A stretch of 64,000 bases of DNA, from the NCBI RefSeq assembly GCF_037975245.1, contig NC_092576.1, positions 39,455,611 through 39,519,610 of the forward strand, in the 5' to 3' direction. The translations under genes and the position numbers were made by a program. Positions 22,034-34,324 of this stretch are shown here, piece after piece. The stretch comes from Apostichopus japonicus. Taxonomy: Eukaryota; Echinodermata; Holothuroidea; Aspidochirotida; Stichopodidae. Each line of letters opens with the position of its first letter. The stretch's first letter is position 1. The notes under the pieces were generated by a model. The model was given only the letters and a program-made list of their open reading frames with translations, searched no databases and had not been told where the DNA came from.

Positions 22034-22436
22034 TTTTGTCCTTTTACATTTTGTTGCTTTTATTTTGATTTGCTCGATTAATGAACATGCAGCTTTTGAA
22101 AGTGCTGCATTCTAACAACTGAAACGGTATAATTTGTTTCTATGTTTTCACGGTCAATAAATAGCTATCACCGATCGTCTATAGGCAATTACAGTGAATT
22201 AGCCATTTATTTATCGTGTCGAAGCTTTCTAGTTGCCGTAAGCACATGCATTAATTATAGATGATGTATCGAATCTACGTTTTAGGTGTTAAGGCCCCTT
22301 CGCGTCGCCTTTTTTTAATACAAGTCAAAACAGGCTCGAGTGAGCATTATTACGTGTAGATTACGTCGATAAGGAACCACATAGACGCTGATTTCGGGAA
22401 TAATTTGTAAATATATATCATGAGTTGCGAAAAAAT

Positions 22437-22500
22437 ACATGTATATGGATGGCTCTAGTCTTGTATGCGAGAGATCCCGCTTTCGATTCCCGGCCAACAT
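22437..22500 (+). pseudogene. tRNA-derived cassette, 5'-truncated edge monomer 3
   Basis: A deletion joins the body (GCGAAAAAATACAT) to GTATATGGATGGCTC, so the acceptor 5' strand and part of the A box are gone. The B box is damaged (GCTTTCGATTCC). Confidence 0.6.
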
Positions 22501-24394
22501 TTTTGTCCTTTTACATTTTGTTGCTTTTATTTTGATTTGCACGATTGATGAACATGCAGCTTTTGAATGTGTTGCATTCTAACTACTGAAACGGTATAAT
22601 TTGTTTTCATGTTTTCACGGTCAATAAATAGCTATCACCGATCGTCTATAGGCAATTACAGTGAATAAGCAATTTATTTATCGTGTCAAAGCTATCTAGT
22701 TGCCGTAAGCACATGCATTACCTATAGATGATGTATCGAAGCTACGTTTCAGGTGTAAAGGTCCCTTCGCGTAGCCCTTTTTTTGATACAAGTCAAAACA
22801 GGCTCGAGTGAGCATTATTAGATTACGTCTATAAGGAACGACATAGACGCTGATTTCGGGAATAATTTGTAAATATGTACCATAAGTTGCGAATAGATAC
22901 ACCAGGGTAACCGTATCCAAGGTCAATAAATAGGTATTATAGATTCGGCTATACGCAATTGCAGTGATTACGTCATCTGTTTCTCGTATCGAAGGTATAC
23001 CCATAGCTATTACCCATTGACTGGACGACAACGTGTCGAAGCTACTTAGGCTATGCTACCATGATAGCTTAAGTACAAGCGGCCTGTTGGTGTATATGGA
23101 TGGCTCTCGTCTTGTATGCGCGAGATCCCGGGTTCGATTCCCGGCCAACATTTTTGTCCTTTTACATTTTGTTGCTTTTATTTTGATTTGCACGATTGAT
23201 GAACATGCAGCTTCTGAATGTGTTGCATTCTAACTACTGAAACGGTATAATTTGTTTTCATGTTTTCACGGTCAATAAATAGCTATCACCGATCGTCTAT
23301 TGGCAATTACAGTGAATAAGCCATTTTTTTATCGTGTCGAAGCTATCTAGTTGCCGTAAGCACATGCATTACCTATAGATGATGTATCGAAGCTACGTTT
23401 CAGGTGTAAAGGCCCCTTCGCGTCGCTTTTTTTTTGTTGATACATGTCAAAACAGGCGTCGAATGAGCATTATTACGTGTATATTACGTCTATAAGGAAC
23501 GACATAGACGCTGATTTCGGGAATAATTTGTAAATATGTACCATAAGTTGCGAATAGATACACCAGGGTAACCATATCCAAGGTCAATAAATAGCTATTA
23601 TCGATTCGGCTATACGCAATTGCAGTGATTACGTCATCTGTTTCTCGTAAAGAAGGTATACCCATAGCTATTACCGATTGACTGGACGACAACGTGTCGA
23701 AGCTACTTAGGCTATGCTACCATGATAGCTTAAGTACAAGCGGCCTGTTGGTGTATATGGATGGCTCTCGTCTTGTATGCGCGAGATCCCGGGTTCGATT
23801 CCCGGCCAACATTTTTGTCCTTTTACATTTTGTTGCTTTTATTTTGATTTGCACGATTGATGAACATGCAGCTTCTGAATGTGTTGCATTCTAACTACTG
23901 AAACGGTATAATTTGTTTTCATGTTTTCACGGTCAATAAATAGCTATCACCGATCGTCTATTGGCAGTTACAGTGAATAAGCCATTTTTTTATCGTGTCG
24001 AAGCTATCTAGTTGCCGTAAGCACATGCTTTACCTATAGATGATGTATCGAAGCTACGTTTTAGGTGTAAAGGTCCTTTCGCGTAGCCCTTTTTTTGATA
24101 CAAGTCAAAACAGGCTCGAGTGAGCATTATTAGATTACGTCTATAAGGAACGACATAGACGCTGATTTCGGGAACAATTTGCAAATATGTATCATGAGTT
24201 GCGAATAGATACACCAGGGTAACCATATCCACGGTCAATAAATAGCTATTATCGATCGGCTATACGCAATTGCAGTGATTACGTCATCTGTTTCTCGTAT
24301 CGAAGGTATACCCATAGCTATTACCGATTGACTGGACGACAACGTGTCGAAGCTACTTAGGCTATGCTACCATGATAGCTTATGTACAAGCGGC

Positions 24395-24462
24395 CTGTTG
24401 GTGTATATGGATGGCTCTCGTCTTGTATGCGCGAGATCCCGGGTTCGATTCCCGGCCAACAT
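24395..24462 (+). ncRNA. tRNA-derived Pol III-type cassette (typical copy)
   Basis: Typical of the copies beginning at 21966, 23084, 23745, 24395, 25054, 25704, 26362, 27021, 27681, 28331, 28989, 29647, 30305, 30964, 31622, 32281, 32940, 33599, 34257, 34916, 35574, 36233, 36893, 37543, 38202, 38861, 39521, 40171, 40829, 41487, 42145, 42802, 43281, 43939, 44419, 45077, 45557, 46214, 46871, 47529, 48186, 48843, 49500, 50157, 50814, 51472, 52129, 52787, 53444, 54101, 54759, 55416, 56075, 56733, 57393, 58053, 59228, 60404, 62096, 62756 and 63415, each 68 bases. Acceptor TGTTGG pairs with CCAACA. The T arm is CCGGG-TTCGATT-CCCGG. The variable loop has 5 bases. The anticodon loop CTTGTAT would give anticodon TGT (Thr) but its stem has one mismatch. 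An A box match (TGGTGTATATGG, one mismatch) overlaps the acceptor, and the D arm is about 3-4 bases too short. The B box GGTTCGATTCC is perfect. T5 follows at once (24462-24466). I infer a Pol III-competent tRNA relic, not a working tRNA. Confidence 0.75.
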
Positions 24463-25002
24463 TTTTGTCCTTTTACATTTTGTTGCTTTTATTTTGATTT
24501 GCACGATTGATGAACATGCAGCTTTTGAATGTGTTGCATTCTAACTACTGAAACGGTATAATTTGTTTTCATGTTTTCACGGTCAATAAATAGCTATCAC
24601 CGATCGTCTATAGGCAATTACAGTGAATAAGCCATTTTTTTATCGTGTCGAAGCTATCTAGTTGCCGTAAGCACATGCATTACCTATAGATGATGTATCG
24701 AAGCTACGTTTCAGGTGTAAAGGCCCCTTCGCGTCGCTTTTTTTTTTGATACAAGTCAAAACAGGCGTCGAATGAACATTATCACGTGTATATTACGTCT
24801 ATAAGGAACGACATAGACGCTGATTTCGGGAACAATTTGTAAATATGTACCATAAGTTGCGAATAGATACACCAGGGTAACCATATCCAAGGTCAATAAA
24901 TAGCTATTATCGATTCGGCTATACGCAATTGCAGTGATTACGTCATCTGTTTCTCGTAAAGAAGGTATACCCATAGCTATTACCGATTGACTGGACGACA
25001 AC

Positions 25003-27629
25003 GTGTCGAAGCTACTTAGGCTATGCTACCATGATAGCTTAAGTACAAGCGGCCTGTTGGTGTATATGGATGGCTCTCGTCTTGTATGCGCGAGATCCCG
25101 GGTTCGATTCCCGGCCAACATTTTTGTCCTTTTACATTTTGTTGCTTTTATTTTGATTTGCACGATTGATGAACATGCAGCTTTTGAATGTGTTGCATTC
25201 TAACTACTGAAACGGTATAATTTGTTTTCATGTTTTCACGGTCAATAAATAGCTATCACCGATCGTCTATTGGCAGTTACAGTGAATAAGCCATTTTTTT
25301 ATCGTGTCGAAGCTATCTAGTTGCCGTAAGCACATGCTTTACCTATAGATGATGCATCGAAGCTACGTTTTAGGTGTAAAGGTCCTTTCGCGTAGCCCTT
25401 TTTTTGATACAAGTCAAAACAGGCTCGAGTGAGCATTATTAGATTACGTCTATAAGGAACGACATAGACGCTGATTTCGGGAACAATTTGTAAATATGTA
25501 TCATGAGTTGCGAATAGATACACCAGGGTAACCATATCCACGGTCAATAAATAGCTATTATCGATCGGCTATACGCAATTGCAGTGATTACGTCATCTGT
25601 TTCTCGTATCGAAGGTATACCCATAGCTATTACCGATTGACTGGACGACAACGTGTCGAAGCTACTTAGGCTATGCTACCATGATAGCTTATGTACAAGC
25701 GGCCTGTTGGTGTATATGGATGGCTCTCGTCTTGTATGCGCGAGATCCCGGGTTCGATTCCCGGCCAACATTTTTGTCCTTTTACATTTTGTTGCTTTTA
25801 TTTTGATTTGCACGATTGATGAACATGCAGCTTTTGAATGTGTTGCATTCTAACTACTGAAACGGTATAATTTGTTTTCATGTTTTCACGGTCAATAAAT
25901 AGCTATCACCGATCGTCTATAGGCAATTACAGTGAATAAGCCATTTTTTTATCGTGTCGAAGCTATCTAGTTGCCGTAAGCACATGCATTACCTATAGAT
26001 GATGTATCGAAGCTACGTTTCAGGTGTAAAGGCCCCTTCGCGTCGCTTTTTTTGTTGATACAAGTCAAAACAGGCGTCGAATGAACATTATCACGTGTAT
26101 ATTACGTCTATAAGGAACGACATAGACGCTGATTTCGGGAACAATTTGTAAATATGTATCATGAGTTGCGAATAGATACACCAGGGTAACCATATCCACG
26201 GTCAATAAATAGCTATTATCGATCGGCTATACGCAATTGCAGTGATTACGTCATCTGTTTCTCGTATCGAAGGTATACCCATAGCTATTACCGATTGACT
26301 GGACGACAACGTGTCGAAGCTACTTAGGCTATGCTACCATGATAGCTTATGTACAAGCGGCCTGTTGGTGTATATGGATGGCTCTCGTCTTGTATGCGCG
26401 AGATCCCGGGTTCGATTCCCGGCCAACATTTTTGTCCTTTTACATTTTGTTGCTTTTATTTTGATTTGCACGATTGATGAACATGCAGCTTTTGAATGTG
26501 TTGCATTCTAACTACTGAAACGGTATAATTTGTTTTCATGTTTTCACGGTCAATAAATAGCTATCACCGATCGTCTATAGGCAATTACAGTGAATAAGCC
26601 ATTTTTTTATCGTGTCGAAGCTATCTAGTTGCCGTAAGCACATGCATTAACTATAGATGATGTATCGAAGCTACGTTTCAGGTGTAAAGGCCCCTTCGCG
26701 TCGCTTTTTTTTGTTGATACAAGTCAAAACAGGCGTCGAATGAACATTATCACGTGTATATTACGTCTATAAGGAACGACATAGACGCTGATTTCGGGAA
26801 CAATTTGTAAATATGTATCATGAGTTGCGAATAGATACACCAGGGTAACCATATCCACGGTCAATAAATAGCTATTATCGATCGGCTATACGCAATTGCA
26901 GTGATTACGTCATCTGTTTCTCGTATCGAAGGTATACCCATATCTATTACCGATTGACTGGACGACAACGTGTCGAAGCTACTTAGGCTATGCTACCATG
27001 ATAGCTTATGTACAAGCGGCCTGTTGGTGTATATGGATGGCTCTCGTCTTGTATGCGCGAGATCCCGGGTTCGATTCCCGGCCAACATTTTTGTCCTTTT
27101 ACATTTTGTTGCTTTTATTTTGATTTGCACGATTGATGAACATGCAGCTTTTGAATGTGTTGCATTCTAACTACTGAAACGGTATAATTTGTTTTCATGT
27201 TTTCACGGTCAATAAATAGCTATCACCGATCGTCTATAGGCAATTACAGTGAATAAGCCATTTTTTTTATCGTGTCGAAGCTATCTAGTTGCCGTAAGCA
27301 CATGCATTACCTATAGATGATGTATCGAAGCTACGTTTCAGGTGTAAAGGCCCCTTCGCGTCGCTTTTTTTTTTGATACAAGTCAAAACAGGCGTCGAAT
27401 GAACATTATCACGTGTATATTACGTCTATAAGGAACGACATAGACGCTGATTTCGGGAACAATTTGTAAATATGTACCATAAGTTGCGAATAGATACACC
27501 AGGGTAACCATATCCAAGGTCAATAAATAGCTATTATCGATTCGGCTATACGCAATTGCAGTGATTACGTCATCTGTTTCTCGTAAAGAAGGTATACCCA
27601 TAGCTATTACCGATTGACTGGACGACAAC
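25003..27629 (+). repeat. Four-monomer higher-order repeat, copy 1
   Basis: One monomer with TTAAGTAC before the cassette is followed by three with TTATGTAC. The 2,627-base pattern matches 36842-39469, including CATATCTATTACC in the last monomer, and the next block restarts with the same TTAAGTAC monomer. Confidence 0.75.
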
Positions 27630-30304
27630 GTGTCGAAGCTACTTAGGCTATGCTACCATGATAGCTTAAGTACAAGCGGCCTGTTGGTGTATATGGATGG
27701 CTCTCGTCTTGTATGCGCGAGATCCCGGGTTCGATTCCCGGCCAACATTTTTGTCCTTTTACATTTTGTTGCTTTTATTTTGATTTGCACGATTGATGAA
27801 CATGCAGCTTCTGAATGTGTTGCATTCTAACTACTGAAACGGTATAATTTGTTTTCATGTTTTCACGGTCAATAAATAGCTATCACCGATCGTCTATTGG
27901 CAGTTACAGTGAATAAGCCATTTTTTTATCGTGTCGAAGCTATCTAGTTGCCGTAAGCACATGCTTTACCTATAGATGATGCATCGAAGCTACGTTTTAG
28001 GTGTAAAGGTCCTTTCGCGTAGCCCTTTTTTTGATACAAGTCAAAACAGGCTCGAGTGAGCATTATTAGATTACGTCTATAAGGAACGACATAGACGCTG
28101 ATTTCGGGAACAATTTGCAAATATGTATCATGAGTTGCGAATAGATACACCAGGGTAACCATATCCACGGTCAATAAATAGCTATTATCGATCGGCTATA
28201 CGCAATTGCAGTGATTACGTCATCTGTTTCTCGTATCGAAGGTATACCCATAGCTATTACCGATTGACTGGACGACAACGTGTCGAAGCTACTTAGGCTA
28301 TGCTACCATGATAGCTTATGTACAAGCGGCCTGTTGGTGTATATGGATGGCTCTCGTCTTGTATGCGCGAGATCCCGGGTTCGATTCCCGGCCAACATTT
28401 TTGTCCTTTTACATTTTGTTGCTTTTATTTTGATTTGCACGATTGATGAACATGCAGCTTTTGAATGTGTTGCATTCTAACTACTGAAACGGTATAATTT
28501 GTTTTCATGTTTTCACGGTCAATAAATAGCTATCACCGATCGTCTATAGGCAATTACAGTGAATAAGCCATTTTTTTATCGTGTCGAAGCTATCTAGTTG
28601 CCGTAAGCACATGCATTACCTATAGATGATGTATCGAAGCTACGTTTCAGGTGTAAAGGCCCCTTCGCGTCGCTTTTTTTTTTGATACAAGTCAAAACAG
28701 GCGTCGAATGAACATTATTACGTGTATATTACGTCTATAAGGAACGACATAGACGCTGATTTCGGGAACAATTTGTAAATATGTATCATGAGTTGCGAAT
28801 AGATACACCAGGGTAACCATATCCACGGTCAATAAATAGCTATTATCGATCGGCTATACGCAATTGCAGTGATTACGTCATCTGTTTCTCGTATCGAAGG
28901 TATACCCATAGCTATTACCGATTGACTGGACGACAACGTGTCGAAGCTACTTAGGCTATGCTACCATGATAGCTTATGTACAAGCGGCCTGTTGGTGTAT
29001 ATGGATGGCTCTCGTCTTGTATGCGCGAGATCCCGGGTTCGATTCCCGGCCAACATTTTTGTCCTTTTACATTTTGTTGCTTTTATTTTGATTTGCACGA
29101 TTGATGAACATGCAGCTTTTGAATGTGTTGCATTCTAACTACTGAAACGGTATAATTTGTTTTCATGTTTTCACGGTCAATAAATAGCTATCACCGATCG
29201 TCTATAGGCAATTACAGTGAATAAGCCATTTTTTTATCGTGTCGAAGCTATCTAGTTGCCGTAAGCACATGCATTACCTATAGATGATGTATCGAAGCTA
29301 CGTTTCAGGTGTAAAGGCCCCTTCGCGTCGCTTTTTTTTTTGATACAAGTCAAAACAGGCGTCGAATGAACATTATCACGTGTATATTACGTCTATAAGG
29401 AACGACATAGACGCTGATTTCGGGAACAATTTGTAAATATGTATCATGAGTTGCGAATAGATACACCAGGGTAACCATATCCACGGTCAATAAATAGCTA
29501 TTATCGATCGGCTATACGCAATTGCAGTGATTACGTCATCTGTTTCTCGTATCGAAGGTATACCCATAGCTATTACCGATTGACTGGACGACAACGTGTC
29601 GAAGCTACTTAGGCTATGCTACCATGATAGCTTATGTACAAGCGGCCTGTTGGTGTATATGGATGGCTCTCGTCTTGTATGCGCGAGATCCCGGGTTCGA
29701 TTCCCGGCCAACATTTTTGTCCTTTTACATTTTGTTGCTTTTATTTTGATTTGCACGATTGATGAACATGCAGCTTTTGAATGTGTTGCATTCTAACTAC
29801 TGAAACGGTATAATTTGTTTTCATGTTTTCACGGTCAATAAATAGCTATCACCGATCGTCTATAGGCAATTACAGTGAATAAGCCATTTTTTTATCGTGT
29901 CGAAGCTATCTAGTTGCCGTAAGCACATGCATTACCTATAGATGATGTATCGAAGCTACGTTTCAGGTGTAAAGGCCCCTTCGCGTCGCTTTTTTTGTTG
30001 ATACAAGTCAAAACAGGCGTCGAATGAACATTATCACGTGTATATTACGTCTATAAGGAACGACATAGACGCTGATTTCGGGAACAATTTGTAAATATGT
30101 ATCATGAGTTGCGAATAGATACACCAGGGTAACCATATCCACGGTCAATAAATAGCTATTATCGATCGGCTATACGCAATTGCAGTGATTACGTCATCTG
30201 TTTCTCGTATCGAAGGTATACCCATAGCTATTACCGATTGACTGGACGACAACGTGTCGAAGCTACTTAGGCTATGCTACCATGATAGCTTATGTACAAG
30301 CGGC

Positions 30305-30372
30305 CTGTTGGTGTATATGGATGGCTCTCGTCTTGTATGCGCGAGATCCCGAGTTCGATTCCCGGCCAACAT
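30305..30372 (+). ncRNA. tRNA-derived cassette with B-box substitution
   Basis: The B box reads AGTTCGATTCC (A at 30352). The only other copy with this change is at 34257-34324 (A at 34304), exactly 3,952 bases, or six monomers, away. Confidence 0.7.
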
Positions 30373-33300
30373 TTTTGTCCTTTTACATTTTGTTGCTTTT
30401 ATTTTGATTTGCACGATTGATGAACATGCAGCTTTTGAATGTGTTGCATTCTAACTACTGAAACGGTATAATTTGTTTTCATGTTTTCACGGTCAATAAA
30501 TAGCTATCACCGATCGTCTATAGGCAATTACAGTGAATAAGCCATTTTTTTATCGTGTCGAAGCTATCTAGTTGCCGTAAGCACATGCATTAACTATAGA
30601 TGATGTATCGAAGCTACGTTTCAGGTGTAAAGGCCCCTTCGCGTCGCTTTTTTTTGTTGATACAAGTCAAAACAGGCGTCGAATGAACATTATCACGTGT
30701 ATATTACGTCTATAAGGAACGACATAGACGCTGATTTCGGGAACAATTTGTAAATATGTATCATGAGTTGCGAATAGATACACCAGGGTAACCATATCCA
30801 CGGTCAATAAATAGCTATTATCGATCGGCTATACGCAATTGCAGTGATTACGTCATCTGTTTCTCGTATCGAAGGTATACCCATAGCTATTACCGATTGA
30901 CTGGACGACAACGTGTCGAAGCTACTTAGGCTATGCTACCATGATAGCTTATGTACAAGCGGCCTGTTGGTGTATATGGATGGCTCTCGTCTTGTATGCG
31001 CGAGATCCCGGGTTCGATTCCCGGCCAACATTTTTGTCCTTTTACATTTTGTTGCTTTTATTTTGATTTGCACGATTGATGAACATGCAGCTTTTGAATG
31101 TGTTGCATTCTAACTACTGAAACGGTATAATTTGTTTTCATGTTTTCACGGTCAATAAATAGCTATCACCGATCGTCTATAGGCAATTACAGTGAATAAG
31201 CCATTTTTTTATCGTGTCGAAGCTATCTAGTTGCCGTAAGCACATGCATTACCTATAGATGATGTATCGAAGCTACGTTTCAGGTGTAAAGGCCCCTTCG
31301 CGTCGCTTTTTTTGTTGATACAAGTCAAAACAGGCGTCGAATGAACATTATCACGTGTATATTACGTCTATAAGGAACGACATAGACGCTGATTTCGGGA
31401 ACAATTTGTAAATATGTATCATGAGTTGCGAATAGATACACCAGGGTAACCATATCCACGGTCAATAAATAGCTATTATCGATCGGCTATACGCAATTGC
31501 AGTGATTACGTCATCTGTTTCTCGTATCGAAGGTATACCCATAGCTATTACCGATTGACTGGACGACAACGTGTCGAAGCTACTTAGGCTATGCTACCAT
31601 GATAGCTTATGTACAAGCGGCCTGTTGGTGTATATGGATGGCTCTCGTCTTGTATGCGCGAGATCCCGGGTTCGATTCCCGGCCAACATTTTTGTCCTTT
31701 TACATTTTGTTGCTTTTATTTTGATTTGCACGATTGATGAACATGCAGCTTTTGAATGTGTTGCATTCTAACTACTGAAACGGTATAATTTGTTTTCATG
31801 TTTTCACGGTCAATAAATAGCTATCACCGATCGTCTATAGGCAATTACAGTGAATAAGCCATTTTTTTATCGTGTCGAAGCTATCTAGTTGCCGTAAGCA
31901 CATGCATTAACTATAGATGATGTATCGAAGCTACGTTTCAGGTGTAAAGGCCCCTTCGCGTCGCTTTTTTTTGTTGATACAAGTCAAAACAGGCGTCGAA
32001 TGAACATTATCACGTGTATATTACGTCTATAAGGAACGACATAGACGCTGATTTCGGGAACAATTTGTAAATATGTATCATGAGTTGCGAATAGATACAC
32101 CAGGGTAACCATATCCACGGTCAATAAATAGCTATTATCGATCGGCTATACGCAATTGCAGTGATTACGTCATCTGTTTCTCGTATCGAAGGTATACCCA
32201 TAGCTATTACCGATTGACTGGACGACAACGTGTCGAAGCTACTTAGGCTATGCTACCATGATAGCTTATGTACAAGCGGCCTGTTGGTGTATATGGATGG
32301 CTCTCGTCTTGTATGCGCGAGATCCCGGGTTCGATTCCCGGCCAACATTTTTGTCCTTTTACATTTTGTTGCTTTTATTTTGATTTGCACGATTGATGAA
32401 CATGCAGCTTTTGAATGTGTTGCATTCTAACTACTGAAACGGTATAATTTGTTTTCATGTTTTCACGGTCAATAAATAGCTATCACCGATCGTCTATAGG
32501 CAATTACAGTGAATAAGCCATTTTTTTATCGTGTCGAAGCTATCTAGTTGCCGTAAGCACATGCATTAACTATAGATGATGTATCGAAGCTACGTTTCAG
32601 GTGTAAAGGCCCCTTCGCGTCGCTTTTTTTTGTTGATACAAGTCAAAACAGGCGTCGAATGAACATTATCACGTGTATATTACGTCTATAAGGAACGACA
32701 TAGACGCTGATTTCGGGAACAATTTGTAAATATGTATCATGAGTTGCGAATAGATACACCAGGGTAACCATATCCACGGTCAATAAATAGCTATTATCGA
32801 TCGGCTATACGCAATTGCAGTGATTACGTCATCTGTTTCTCGTATCGAAGGTATACCCATAGCTATTACCGATTGACTGGACGACAACGTGTCGAAGCTA
32901 CTTAGGCTATGCTACCATGATAGCTTATGTACAAGCGGCCTGTTGGTGTATATGGATGGCTCTCGTCTTGTATGCGCGAGATCCCGGGTTCGATTCCCGG
33001 CCAACATTTTTGTCCTTTTACATTTTGTTGCTTTTATTTTGATTTGCACGATTGATGAACATGCAGCTTTTGAATGTGTTGCATTCTAACTACTGAAACG
33101 GTATAATTTGTTTTCATGTTTTCACGGTCAATAAATAGCTATCACCGATCGTCTATAGGCAATTACAGTGAATAAGCCATTTTTTTATCGTGTCGAAGCT
33201 ATCTAGTTGCCGTAAGCACATGCATTAACTATAGATGATGTATCGAAGCTACGTTTCAGGTGTAAAGGCCCCTTCGCGTCGCTTTTTTTTGTTGATACAA

Positions 33301-34256
33301 GTCAAAACAGGCGTCGAATGAACATTATCACGTGTATATTACGTCTATAAGGAACGACATAGACGCTGATTTCGGGAACAATTTGTAAATATGTATCATG
33401 AGTTGCGAATAGATACACCAGGGTAACCATATCCACGGTCAATAAATAGCTATTATCGATCGGCTATACGCAATTGCAGTGATTACGTCATCTGTTTCTC
33501 GTATCGAAGGTATACCCATAGCTATTACCGATTGACTGGACGACAACGTGTCGAAGCTACTTAGGCTATGCTACCATGATAGCTTATGTACAAGCGGCCT
33601 GTTGGTGTATATGGATGGCTCTCGTCTTGTATGCGCGAGATCCCGGGTTCGATTCCCGGCCAACATTTTTGTCCTTTTACATTTTGTTGCTTTTATTTTG
33701 ATTTGCACGATTGATGAACATGCAGCTTTTGAATGTGTTGCATTCTAACTACTGAAACGGTATAATTTGTTTTCATGTTTTCACGGTCAATAAATAGCTA
33801 TCACCGATCGTCTATAGGCAATTACAGTGAATAAGCCATTTTTTTATCGTGTCGAAGCTATCTAGTTGCCGTAAGCACATGCATTACCTATAGATGATGT
33901 ATCGAAGCTACGTTTCAGGTGTAAAGGCCCCTTCGCGTCGCTTTTTTTGTTGATACAAGTCAAAACAGGCGTCGAATGAACATTATCACGTGTATATTAC
34001 GTCTATAAGGAACGACATAGACGCTGATTTCGGGAACAATTTGTAAATATGTATCATGAGTTGCGAATAGATACACCAGGGTAACCATATCCACGGTCAA
34101 TAAATAGCTATTATCGATCGGCTATACGCAATTGCAGTGATTACGTCATCTGTTTCTCGTATCGAAGGTATACCCATAGCTATTACCGATTGACTGGACG
34201 ACAACGTGTCGAAGCTACTTAGGCTATGCTACCATGATAGCTTATGTACAAGCGGC

Positions 34257-34324
34257 CTGTTGGTGTATATGGATGGCTCTCGTCTTGTATGCGCGAGATC
34301 CCGAGTTCGATTCCCGGCCAACAT
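34257..34324 (+). ncRNA. tRNA-derived cassette with B-box substitution, second copy
   Basis: It carries the same private A as the 30305 copy. The pair marks a six-monomer segmental duplication inside the array. Confidence 0.7.

Noticed and set aside
24395-24462. Functional tRNA-Thr(TGT) gene
   Set aside because: The D arm is too short, the anticodon stem has a mismatch and acceptor position 1 does not pair in the common monomer. tRNA-derived is as far as the sequence goes.
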